From the NCBI GenBank assembly GCA_051650265.1, contig JBOFIR010000051.1, forward strand, positions 1 through 21,164: a stretch of DNA of 21,164 nt, read 5' to 3'. Under the pieces are notes generated by a model that was given only the letters and a program-made list of their open reading frames with translations, did not search any database and was not told the origin of the DNA. Source of the stretch: JBOFEH01 sp051650265. Its GTDB lineage: Bacteria; Bacillota; Clostridia; Lachnospirales; Cellulosilyticaceae. Each line of letters begins with the position of its first letter. Position 1 is the first letter of the stretch. Both the position numbers and the translations under genes were made by a program. Positions 7,901 to 15,584 of the stretch are shown one piece after another.

Positions 7901-9154
7901 TTTGGTCCCCTCTTGCTCAATCTGATCTTTCATATGATCCGCATAAGGCTTTGGAATATGCGGTTTGAGAGGCTCTTCTCTTAGGACAAATGGTGTATAG
8001 AATACTGTCTTACTTTTGATCGTATAGAGCTTACCTGCTTTATCCTTGAAAATAAAATCAAGATAATAGTATGTCTCTTTCTTTGGTTCATCCAAAATAG
8101 CAGATTCTACCGTCATATTGGTTGTTGGAATCTCAAGCTTTGGTGTAAACACATTTTCATTGATGCCTTTACCATATACAATGATTTTTTGTAAACTCCC
8201 ATCCAAGCCTACCCATGACTGGAAGTTCCAGCTGATCTTGATCCGCTCATTCCCTACATTGTTCACACGAATCTCAATGGCAGGAATTGCTTTAACAACC
8301 TTTGGTCCTTTGAGGCCCGTGGTCTCATTCATCACAGGTTTTTTGAGACTCCCTGCAATCTTATAGTTACTTACTACCACATAAGCAGAGTAGATCTGCC
8401 CTGGTGTTGCTGGGCTAATGGTGTATTTAACCTTTGTCTTACCATTTTCCACAATGAGGCTTTGCGCAGCGACTTGGCTTGTCACCGTATCGCGAATCAC
8501 CGGAATTGTTCCATCGATGCCTTGCCCAAATTCACTAACAGTCTTTTTATCAGCTAATGTATAGGCTACCTCATAATCTGCCCCGGGAATATACTCCCAT
8601 GTCATCATCAGCCCATCTTCTGTATCTTGCATCGCAGCATCAAAGTCTGTGATAAAGTACATACTTTGTGGGGTTGCCGTCGGCACGTCATAGCGTGGTT
8701 CGCTACTCCCATCAGGTTTGTTCACTGAATAGGTATAGACAGGAATAATCTCTACCTGATAGACCTTACCATTCTCTACAGCATAGGCATCGCCTATAGG
8801 CTTATTTCCATAGCTATCAAACCCAAACTTAAGATCTTGTAGCTTCACACTTGTTGTCTTGCGGCCTTCACTATAGTGCGTCTTCTTCTCCACAAGGTCT
8901 GTCAGACGAATCTGATAGTGTAAAAAAGAGTAGGTCACACCGCCACTTGTCACACTCCCACGCCCATCATCTTTCCACTTGATTTCTACATCAGGCGTAA
9001 CCTGCCCACCATTTGGATCTGGCGTGCTGAGCACTGTAATCTCTATCGTTCCCTCAACAGGTAATAACGCATCATTTGCAAAAAGTGCATGCGGTAGGAG
9101 GTTGATCATCATCACCACCAACAGCACCCACGCCATCAATCTTCTCTTATTCAT
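4922..9154 (-). CDS. Giant exported surface protein with fibronectin-III-like domains and degenerate SLH repeats (1410 aa)
   Basis: An exported cell-surface protein of unknown specific function. Residues 1-27 are a signal peptide (basic start, hydrophobic core, ALFA before Asn-Asp). The body is a chain of beta-sandwich domains. Fn3-type ends (Gly-Leu-x-Pro-x-x-x-Tyr and variants) are visible near residues 249-264, 535-552, 743-760 (GLTPNTKY), 857-874 (GLFPETTY) and 992-1008. A module with VPKSVWDALV (1106-1115) followed by a strand-rich stretch precedes a LGVYGLYSV segment (1249-1257). Three weak SLH-like units then occupy about 1275-1410, the last resembling KAYAIGLIDGI; the Thr-Arg-Ala-Glu signature of wall-binding SLH domains is missing. 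The gene starts 9 bases after its paralogue, with AGGGGG overlapping that stop codon, so they form an operon. No catalytic motif was recognised. A structural or adhesive role is an inference. Confidence 0.85.
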   Translation of the reverse strand: MNKRRLMAWVLLVVMMINLLPHALFANDALLPVEGTIEITVLSTPDPNGGQVTPDVEIKWKDDGRGSVTSGGVTYSFLHYQIRLTDLVEKKTHYSEGRKTTSVKLQDLKFGFDSYGNKPIGDAYAVENGKVYQVEIIPVYTYSVNKPDGSSEPRYDVPTATPQSMYFITDFDAAMQDTEDGLMMTWEYIPGADYEVAYTLADKKTVSEFGQGIDGTIPVIRDTVTSQVAAQSLIVENGKTKVKYTISPATPGQIYSAYVVVSNYKIAGSLKKPVMNETTGLKGPKVVKAIPAIEIRVNNVGNERIKISWNFQSWVGLDGSLQKIIVYGKGINENVFTPKLEIPTTNMTVESAILDEPKKETYYYLDFIFKDKAGKLYTIKSKTVFYTPFVLREEPLKPHIPKPYADHMKDQIEQEGTKSDYLVSEDHTRPITDLTFKENTFHSKLNENGGLQIVWDLPKKVVDGTKENDFDLSYDLWITDDKKMVENNVPPVYENVKIGAEDKASQVLSYTDQTPVGLKYLVQNYISLSGKVMPIKANKTYYIKMVAKRAYGSDYARSQPTVVSITIDKNGDIARPPVLGKPPLQLDHTTTQTATIKWREQWYEILARDLSMYADPDEKVLGQMGSGRVYLDQPIATTGAAIHFKFEEGRKEYTLYEEDYVKEVKEKVGLERYKRDYYDRKLSLGADVSYETKVVPYNDVLGQLGSGEGIEQWVAKQGDQEGWAPINPVDGADTNKGWKLHTVEGLTPNTKYVMMIRAYRMVDGEKLSQTFPSYVIATTLSDYVSPEPTPKVPELYLESKTDTSLAVWFTYNKQFDYEVVYSRKDDPSTAMTWAFKVSDDPTNKDYIPDGGKAIVTINGLFPETTYNVWIRAKQKKGEQVSAWSNPVTAKTDAIRAPQVPTGLGPAAYQSIVEINQDFPPIGKDYITVEWTKDPNDQGVQTEGSMEKHYEYTLEFADNVEFMDALSVTVSDKNGEQASKAAEILAKNMVKFNQLASNRPYYVRVKARIVLTDTETKRILTKESDFSKGVRILTKKSDDEYDGGENDNIVIYPDAIEENYSNGTWTWEICDAQTIISEIIGKKDYFLTVDMTLYNGRADALVRKVRVPKSVWDALVGQKMELKVITSYGVYQIPAQAMSYATQGMNAKQMIELTFSKTYLYDVMAIAKPYPYTFKKAERLEIRIEGRQEPVSRLDTMLRAELKLDFAGDYLYNNIQAHTYDAKTGSWVREASSVQTRSDGTYIGFSTPRLGVYGLYSVTDYTPPSGASYSMSQLLGRYEITGLGSTYRKNDQVHSDQYIQLILGVAQNKSVIDLTTPPSNDAREKARAAQLYISRQDGFVTQEQAISGVVRLYELRSGSKIKASANRVSGVSPAYKEAIGKAYAIGLIDGINAAAPVTYSQLCDWMIQVLP

Positions 9155-9163
9155 TGGAACCCC

Positions 9164-12100
9164 CTACTTTGCTACAATCTTTGAAAGAATCTGAAGAAAT
9201 GCCTTCGTCGTCACGCCATCACTTGGTGAAACACGGCCATTTGTAGGCTGGATCACACCAAGCTCCGCTGCGCTATAGACGTACTGTCTATACTTTGGCT
9301 GAAATGCACCAATATTGCTCACGATTTGTTTGTTCATAATCACAATCTGATTCACAGACTTATACTGAATCTTTTCATAAGCCTGCATCACAAGATAGAT
9401 CAGCTCATCTTGCCTCATGGCACTATTGATGCCAATACGATTGATATCACTCATGCCCCTTTGTCTCAGGTATTCTACATAGTCTACTCCACGACTTGCA
9501 CCAAGCACACGTGCTACTGAGCCATAAGCCTGAGACTTAGTCACATACCACCCCAACTTCTCAGGTGTCGTCCCTATAAAGTCTGTCAGCTGATACTTAC
9601 TGATCAAATCACTAGCACCTGGCACATCAGGAATCTCTGGTGAAAGACTACTCTTGCCTGTAAACACATAAGTTCCAAGTCTTGTGGCTTCGATGGCATA
9701 ACCACCTTTTGTCATCATCACATAGACTTTCTCCCAGTTGCCATTGCTATAGTAAGCATCTACACCCGACCCTTGAATCTGCTGTGTGATCAGCGCTGGC
9801 TGCTCAATAGCTGATACACTGCGCTCACGGTCAATTGCAGATTTGAGGACTTGCTTTGTACGGCCCCGATGCTTATCTTTAATCGTAGTCATTTCTTTTT
9901 CAATAATCGCATCTAACCGCTCTTCAGCAATTTTCCCTTTATCTAGCTCCCGCTCAAGGTCATCAATCACACCTAGCCTCCCTTTGTCAATCAAAGTGAT
10001 GAGCTCTGAAAGAATGTCATCTTCTATCAAACGGTCCTCTTCATCTGTATAAACAAGTTCTAAATTGAGTGTAATTTGCGGACTCACTGTTTTAGCACCA
10101 TAGATTGTAGATGGTCCACTATAGAGAAGTACTTCTACCCCTATGAGGTAGTCCTTGATCGTCTTTTCATCCATCTTCATTACTGCTTCTATGACATCTT
10201 TATTCTTTTCACTCAATGTTTGTGGTCTCAGCAAAATCGTTGTCTCTTCAATCTGAATCTCTAACATGGTCTTGCTCTGAGATGCTACCTTAAATACATC
10301 TGCTGGCAAGTAGTAGTAGAGCTGACTTGCCCTATCAGATGTGGCAAGGCTGTAGACGCTTTGCATCCCTAACTCTGACTTCATATAAGTCTGTCTATAC
10401 TTATAGACTTGACGGTATTTTTCATCACCTACTTCCCAATAAGGTTGTCGCTTGAGCTTCTCTGCTTCCTCATCATACTTTTTGAGATATTCTTCATAGG
10501 CTTCATCTTTCGCTTGCTCGTCATCATCAAATTCTGTCCGGAACATGACCTTATCACAATAAAGTGATGAGGGATAATCCCCACCCTCTGGTTTGGGCTT
10601 TGTCTTGTCTTTCAATCTTACTTTGATATCATAACGCATCCCCGGCTTAAGTCCCTCTACGCGATAAACAAATTTCCTATAAAAGGCATCAATAGGCTCT
10701 TCCTTCACCTGTACCACTTTGTAATCCAAGCGGAAGTCATCATCCTTCTCACCTTTTACAGCAATATCAAAACTATATTCATCTGGTACTTTACCATCTG
10801 ATGGAACGGGCGCCCAAAAACTCACAACAGTCTCACGTTTTGGATCATATTTGTAATTCTCAGGAGATTCTACACTCAGCTTAATCGGTGCATTGACTGG
10901 TGTTGTCGTTGCCGGTACCATGATCCAGTCAGATGCCACTGCTTTCCCCTCTATATACTGCACTGTACGTACATAGTAGTAATACACTGTATTTGGTGCA
11001 AGGGAGTGATCTGTAAGTCTCAGATCTGCTGCTAACTGCTCTGGCATCAAAGGTTCAAAGCTACTGCCATTGTACATATGGATTAGCGGCTTATCTTCTT
11101 TGGGTGCATATGTTTTGAACCCTTTGTATGTCCCCTCTTCTTTGAGAAGCTCTAGTAAAGTTTTTTCCCTTATGAGCGATGCTTTTGGAATCTGTTTGTC
11201 GGTACTTCTAATAAACTCATAGAATACATCCTGCTTTTGTGCGTCATCTAATGTGGGTGGTTCCCATCCTAGCTTGACAGTCGTATTGTTCATATACGTA
11301 TCTACAAAAAACTTCGGCGGTGCTGGTGGAACCTGCTCATCCGGTCTTGGCGGCAATGGCTTCGTACTGGTCGTAAAGGAAAGCACCTTTGAAAACAGTG
11401 AGTAACGCATTTGGCTAAAATCATCACCTAAAACATTTAGCCTGACGCGAATCTGCGCATAATACACAGCATTCGGTTCCAAGCCACTAATTGTCACATT
11501 GCCTTGTGTATTGGTATCATCACTTGCACTGGTGTGTTCGAACTTTAAGGCATGCTTTCCTTGCCTCATTTCTTCAAGCTGCGCCTCACTGACTTGATAG
11601 TTGCCATCCATACCTTTGGGGATCGTTGTAAATTGACCAAGATCACCTTCTTTCATCGCCTCATCTTGATACAAGTAGATTTCATATGTTCTTGAACCCT
11701 TGCCACCTTCAAGCTGTAAGCCTATAGGATCTAACATATAGCGAATGTAGCGACTAAGATCCACATAGTCAAATAAGACTTTCTGGGCAATCGTATCTTG
11801 CACACTTGCACTTACACTATCCAAATTCTTTGGTGTAGGAATCAGTTCATTCACCACGTCTAGTGCCAAAGATTTGAGATTAGAAACTTCACTGACTGCC
11901 AAAGATTTCTCAACCTCACCTGATTTCTTCCCAGGCTCTGATACAGCCCTCATAGATAAGTAATAAGTACCCGGTACCTTTTGTCCCATTGTGTGTACAG
12001 AAGGTACTGGTTGCGGGTAAGTGGTACCACTGAGGTAATTATCTGGCATAGCATTAATCCACTCCCATCCCGTTTGACCATTGTGTTTGAGTTGCACATT

Positions 12101-13909
12101 TTGCATGGTGAACAAATCTTGTCTTGTGTTATAACTTCCTGATTCACTCCCCCCCATATAGGGCACAACCATTACCGCATCCTGCCCACTCTCGTCTTTA
12201 CCCATAGAGACCTTAAATACTTTGATAAGTTTTGAATTCTCTCTATCACTATCATGTAAGAAAAGTTCATAGTAAAGTGCGCCATTATCCTTTAAGAATA
12301 TCTCTAGGTCCTGAGTTGATGGTGCACGAAACTGAAGGTCAAACCCAATAGCTGGTGGCTGATCCCTCTGTGGATTTTTAGGATCTGGTACCACATAAAC
12401 ATTTTCAATCCCCACAATCTCTGGTAATGGTGGTGGCGTTGCTTCTGTACTTGGATCGTATTTCAAAATCTGAGATTCATATGTATAGCTCTCATTTTCT
12501 TTACCACCTGTTGTGACTGTAATTTTATAGGAGGTATTGCTTGCCCTAGTGGTTAAAGTCAACTTCTTATCTTTGCTTGAACCATTCTCATAATAAACTG
12601 AAGGCCCTGGAATCCATGCACTATCTGACCCTGCCTCTTGGTAGTGAAGCTGATAAGTAACTGGTCCATTGATCTGATAAGGTGTAATCTGGAAGGCAAT
12701 CTCGCCACCTTCTATTTTTCTTGCCTCATAGTAGATATAAGTATGTGCAAGATTCACCGGTCTAAATGTCTGCTGCGTAAGCTCTGCAAACTGTCCCCCT
12801 TTTAGGGTGATAAGTGCTTGCATCAACATCCCTGATTGCAGCTGTGGCCACCCTACTACACGCCTATCTCCAAGTGCTGCTTTATCCGCTACTACATAAA
12901 AACTGATCTGTTCATTCTCTAAGCTCACCTGTCCAAGTTCTGTGCCAGGTGCGCCAAGCTCATAGCCATCATAGATCCCCGCTCCATCACTGAGTTTGAA
13001 ACTCACCTGCTTTGGCATGCCTTGCCCACCACCTACTTGGTTCTCAAAAGCCTCTCTTAAGTTGAGTGTCACATACTCATCCTGCCCTGATGGTAACACC
13101 GCAAATTCACGCCCTTGCAAAATCTTAGGCATCTGAAAAGCTAGTTTTATCCCTGGTTTAGAACCAGGCACATCATCTCCTGTTGTCAAAATATCTTTTG
13201 ATTTAAGCACTCCGCCATCTACATAGAGATGTTGTGGTGTGACTTTGAGACCTGTGAGTCCTTGAAATACTGTCAGCGTTTCCTCTGGATTGCCAATAGA
13301 TGACCCATCATCCCCACAAAGTTCAAGTGTATAAGGTGTCATATAGCCTTTACCAATCCCTGTTGTCGTTACCTGTACAAGCCCCTGCTTGATTTGAAGC
13401 TTGATCACTGTATAGTTACCCACTTGTAACTCTAACTCACGATCTTCTGCCATCTGTTCTAGTGGCAGCTCTTTGATATACTTAGTATCCTCCACAGGCA
13501 CTTTGTCTTTGACATTGAGCTGTGTATACTTGACGGATACTGGTACATCATTCTTATCATAAAGTCTGACCTCAATCGTCGCTTTTGTCGCCTCAATCCC
13601 TACATCGAGTTGCACTCTGTAAGTACCACCATTATAGAGATAATAATTCATACGATAAAGCCCCGTCTTATAGTTCCCTGTGGTATTACTTACCTGCCAC
13701 TGCACCCCAGCTTGGTCTGCCAATAAAGGAGGTGCCTTATCTATATCTGGCGTTGGGCTCTCACTCCCAAAGTTGATCCCATAAGACCGGGTTACAAACC
13801 CATAGACGCTCTCCGTAGTTTCCTGCCCTGTCTTTGCAAACATGATGCCTGCTGGCCACACATTGATCAGCATGACAATAGCTAATAACATTGCAATTTT
13901 TCTTTTCAT
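9164..13909 (-). CDS. Giant exported surface protein with fibronectin-III-like domains and degenerate SLH repeats (1581 aa)
   Basis: First gene of the surface-protein pair. A signal peptide (residues 1-25, ending IMFA) leads to a large beta-rich N-terminal region (about 36-380) of no family I recognise. Fn3-like domains follow, with typical end motifs near 804-824 (GLEPNAVYY), 971-983 (APNTVYYYY) and 1084-1101 (GLKPGMRYD); earlier, less clear ones lie around 390-670. A charged helical stretch (1126-1165) precedes a strand-rich module with LPADVFKVA (1201-1209), a second highly charged helical insert (about 1288-1365), then NGNWEKVYV and RLGTYVF. The C-terminus (about 1438-1581) has three SLH-like units, with RGMSDINR, MRQDELIYL and AAELGVIQP as recognisable pieces, but no TRAE motif. 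AAGGGGATT precedes the ATG. It is divergent from the DUF3810 gene. Function unknown; a cell-envelope scaffold or adhesin is inferred. Confidence 0.85.
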   Translation of the reverse strand: MKRKIAMLLAIVMLINVWPAGIMFAKTGQETTESVYGFVTRSYGINFGSESPTPDIDKAPPLLADQAGVQWQVSNTTGNYKTGLYRMNYYLYNGGTYRVQLDVGIEATKATIEVRLYDKNDVPVSVKYTQLNVKDKVPVEDTKYIKELPLEQMAEDRELELQVGNYTVIKLQIKQGLVQVTTTGIGKGYMTPYTLELCGDDGSSIGNPEETLTVFQGLTGLKVTPQHLYVDGGVLKSKDILTTGDDVPGSKPGIKLAFQMPKILQGREFAVLPSGQDEYVTLNLREAFENQVGGGQGMPKQVSFKLSDGAGIYDGYELGAPGTELGQVSLENEQISFYVVADKAALGDRRVVGWPQLQSGMLMQALITLKGGQFAELTQQTFRPVNLAHTYIYYEARKIEGGEIAFQITPYQINGPVTYQLHYQEAGSDSAWIPGPSVYYENGSSKDKKLTLTTRASNTSYKITVTTGGKENESYTYESQILKYDPSTEATPPPLPEIVGIENVYVVPDPKNPQRDQPPAIGFDLQFRAPSTQDLEIFLKDNGALYYELFLHDSDRENSKLIKVFKVSMGKDESGQDAVMVVPYMGGSESGSYNTRQDLFTMQNVQLKHNGQTGWEWINAMPDNYLSGTTYPQPVPSVHTMGQKVPGTYYLSMRAVSEPGKKSGEVEKSLAVSEVSNLKSLALDVVNELIPTPKNLDSVSASVQDTIAQKVLFDYVDLSRYIRYMLDPIGLQLEGGKGSRTYEIYLYQDEAMKEGDLGQFTTIPKGMDGNYQVSEAQLEEMRQGKHALKFEHTSASDDTNTQGNVTISGLEPNAVYYAQIRVRLNVLGDDFSQMRYSLFSKVLSFTTSTKPLPPRPDEQVPPAPPKFFVDTYMNNTTVKLGWEPPTLDDAQKQDVFYEFIRSTDKQIPKASLIREKTLLELLKEEGTYKGFKTYAPKEDKPLIHMYNGSSFEPLMPEQLAADLRLTDHSLAPNTVYYYYVRTVQYIEGKAVASDWIMVPATTTPVNAPIKLSVESPENYKYDPKRETVVSFWAPVPSDGKVPDEYSFDIAVKGEKDDDFRLDYKVVQVKEEPIDAFYRKFVYRVEGLKPGMRYDIKVRLKDKTKPKPEGGDYPSSLYCDKVMFRTEFDDDEQAKDEAYEEYLKKYDEEAEKLKRQPYWEVGDEKYRQVYKYRQTYMKSELGMQSVYSLATSDRASQLYYYLPADVFKVASQSKTMLEIQIEETTILLRPQTLSEKNKDVIEAVMKMDEKTIKDYLIGVEVLLYSGPSTIYGAKTVSPQITLNLELVYTDEEDRLIEDDILSELITLIDKGRLGVIDDLERELDKGKIAEERLDAIIEKEMTTIKDKHRGRTKQVLKSAIDRERSVSAIEQPALITQQIQGSGVDAYYSNGNWEKVYVMMTKGGYAIEATRLGTYVFTGKSSLSPEIPDVPGASDLISKYQLTDFIGTTPEKLGWYVTKSQAYGSVARVLGASRGVDYVEYLRQRGMSDINRIGINSAMRQDELIYLVMQAYEKIQYKSVNQIVIMNKQIVSNIGAFQPKYRQYVYSAAELGVIQPTNGRVSPSDGVTTKAFLQILSKIVAK

Positions 13910-13980
13910 AATCCCCTTCTCTCCTTTTGCGCATGATTTCTATGTTCAATCAACTTTTAAGTGAATAATAGTCATCTTTT

Positions 13981-14008
13981 TTATCGACATAAATTCCCTT
14001 TCAAATTA
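13981..14008 (-). promoter_or_regulatory. Possible sigma-D (sigma-28)-like promoter of the surface-protein operon
   Basis: On the minus strand TAAT (14008-14005), 16 bases, then GTCGATAA (13988-13981). The flagellar sigma-28 consensus is TAAA, about 15 bases, GCCGATAW; this gives 3 of 4 and 7 of 8 matches. It would leave a leader of about 65-70 bases before the 1581-residue gene. No clearly better sigma-A site was seen in this 194-base divergent region, where I also see no promoter I would call for the plus-strand gene. Confidence 0.3.
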
Positions 14009-14103
14009 GAGAAATATTATTGATCGCTCTGGCCAAACTATCTCTAAAAGCAAAAGCGCTCATGTGTGTGCTACGCTATCAGATTGTAAACGACGAGGTG
14101 CCT

Positions 14104-15198
14104 ATGATGAAATCTGTCAAAAAACAATTGCTTCTACTGCTACTCATTCCTCTAGGGATGTTATTGGGCTATTTTTATACAAAATCCCCTATTTCCTGGG
14201 AAAATTTTTATACGCTAGGCATCAATAAATGTACCATTCAAATACTCAGCCTCACTTTTGGGATTTTTCCCTTCTCTGTATTTGAGGTGCTTGTTTTTCT
14301 TGCTGTGGTTTTCTTAGTCGGTTATATAGTTTATACATTCATCTCTCTTTTTAGAAGAATCCCACACAAAGTACGCTTTATACTCGGTGCTTTTTTCAAG
14401 ATCCTTGCGGCACTCTCTGTGATTTATTTCGTTTTTCTCTCCTTTTGGGGGCTCAACTACAAAAGACCACACTTTAGTGTGGTCAATGCATTGGAAGTTA
14501 GAAAATATACACCAGAAGAACTCGGCAAACTCTATGCTTATTTGATTCAAGCTGCAGGTAAAGTCAGAGAGCAGCTCCCTGAAACAGTTGAAGGGATGAT
14601 GCTCACCTATGGCGACTACAAAGACATTTTTGCACGCGCCTCACTAGGGTATGAAAAAGCGAGCTTAGTCTTTGAATCCCTCTCAGGCACCTATGGCAGA
14701 CCCAAACCTTTCATGGCGTCTCCCGTACTCAACCATACAGGGATCACCGGGATGTATTCACCCTTTACAGGGGAACCCAATGTCAATATTGCCATACTCC
14801 CTATGAATATTCCTGCTACAACCTGCCATGAGATGGCACATCAAAGAGGGTATACTTTTGAGGATGAATGTAACTTTATCTCTTACCTCACCTGCACCAT
14901 GCACCCTGACCTCGACTTCCAGTACTCTGGCTATATTATGGCGATCGCCTATACGAGCAATGCTCTCGCTCAGGCAGACCCCGAGCTCCTTCATACCCTC
15001 AATCGCCAGATGCCTATCAAAGTCTACAACGACCTTGGCTTTAACAATCGTTTCCGTGACCAATATGCAGGTGAGGTGGAGCAAGTGGCTACAGAAATCA
15101 ACAACTCCTACCTTGAAGCCAACGGTATCTCCTCTGGTACACAAAACTACGGCCAGATGGTCGAACTTCTCCTGTCTTACTATGACTTTTACTTCTAG
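14104..15198 (+). CDS. DUF3810 family membrane protein with HExxH zinc-peptidase motif
   Basis: An integral membrane protein whose extracytoplasmic or cytosolic half resembles a zinc metallopeptidase; no substrate is known. The 364 residues show three N-terminal hydrophobic segments (about 8-24, 56-82 and 93-116), then a soluble domain. That domain contains CHEMAHQRGY (241-250), a gluzincin-like HExxH with candidate third ligand Glu253 or Glu255 in TFEDE. These features and FWGLNYKRP (114-122) are typical of DUF3810. An in-frame start at 14020 exists, but GAGGTG just before 14104 and the hydrophobic start MMKSVKKQLLL favour the start used (14107 is also possible). It is the only plus-strand gene in the window, divergent from the surface proteins, and ends in a 4-base overlap with the convergent gene. 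A role in processing surface proteins is conceivable but only positional. Confidence 0.88.
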   Translation: MMKSVKKQLLLLLLIPLGMLLGYFYTKSPISWENFYTLGINKCTIQILSLTFGIFPFSVFEVLVFLAVVFLVGYIVYTFISLFRRIPHKVRFILGAFFKILAALSVIYFVFLSFWGLNYKRPHFSVVNALEVRKYTPEELGKLYAYLIQAAGKVREQLPETVEGMMLTYGDYKDIFARASLGYEKASLVFESLSGTYGRPKPFMASPVLNHTGITGMYSPFTGEPNVNIAILPMNIPATTCHEMAHQRGYTFEDECNFISYLTCTMHPDLDFQYSGYIMAIAYTSNALAQADPELLHTLNRQMPIKVYNDLGFNNRFRDQYAGEVEQVATEINNSYLEANGISSGTQNYGQMVELLLSYYDFYF

Positions 15199-15572
15199 AG
15201 GATGAGGAGCCACTGAAAAGTGAATGCAATCCAATAAATCGCAAAACTCACCAAGATACCTATCCATAGATAGGTATCTTTTTTGATCCATTTACCCACT
15301 CCCCATCCTATGATTGCCCCCATCAGGGCATCTAGCAGTACTGCTAGTGGTACATAAATGATGGGCTCTGGCATGCCTCCTCCTAGCCACTCAATAATTG
15401 GCTGATAAATAAAGATCACAGGAATTGCATGTACAATATCATAGATATGTGCAGCGTCTAACAGCCATATTGAAAGAAGATTTAAAATAAGTGACCCGAT
15501 ACCAAAAGCAATGGCCACACGTAATACCCAGCTTTTTTTACTTTTTTGATGTGTTTTATCTTTTTGTTTCAT
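15195..15572 (-). CDS. Small hydrophobic membrane protein, unknown function
   Basis: 125 residues with a basic N-terminus (MKQKDKTHQKSKKS) and about four hydrophobic segments near residues 16-38, 45-58, 71-93 and 100-124, so an integral inner-membrane protein. I do not recognise the family. It follows the anti-sigma factor gene by 12 bases, and its ribosome binding site GGGAGGAA begins within the stop codon of that gene. It is therefore the third gene of the sigma/anti-sigma operon and may be a sensor or accessory of that system. Its end overlaps the DUF3810 gene by 4 bases on the opposite strand. A perfect 12-bp terminator hairpin for the plus strand lies inside its C-terminal coding part, which fixes the sequence encoding the region just before the last hydrophobic segment. 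Confidence 0.75.
   Translation of the reverse strand: MKQKDKTHQKSKKSWVLRVAIAFGIGSLILNLLSIWLLDAAHIYDIVHAIPVIFIYQPIIEWLGGGMPEPIIYVPLAVLLDALMGAIIGWGVGKWIKKDTYLWIGILVSFAIYWIAFTFQWLLIL
15253..15284 (+). terminator. Strong intrinsic terminator of the DUF3810 gene, embedded in the convergent gene
   Basis: AAGATACCTATC (15253-15264), loop CATA, GATAGGTATCTT (15269-15280) form a perfect 12-bp stem with a tetraloop, followed by an uninterrupted T run to 15284. It lies 55 bases after the DUF3810 stop codon and wholly within the antisense coding region of the small membrane protein. Confidence 0.9.
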
Positions 15573-15584
15573 GTGTGTTCCTCC

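Noticed and set aside
14758..15291. Open frame of 177 codons on the minus strand antisense to DUF3810, and another of 125 codons in a second plus-strand frame
   Set aside because: Both are shadows of the DUF3810 gene, whose frame shows the HEMAH motif and membrane segments; neither shadow has a recognisable domain.
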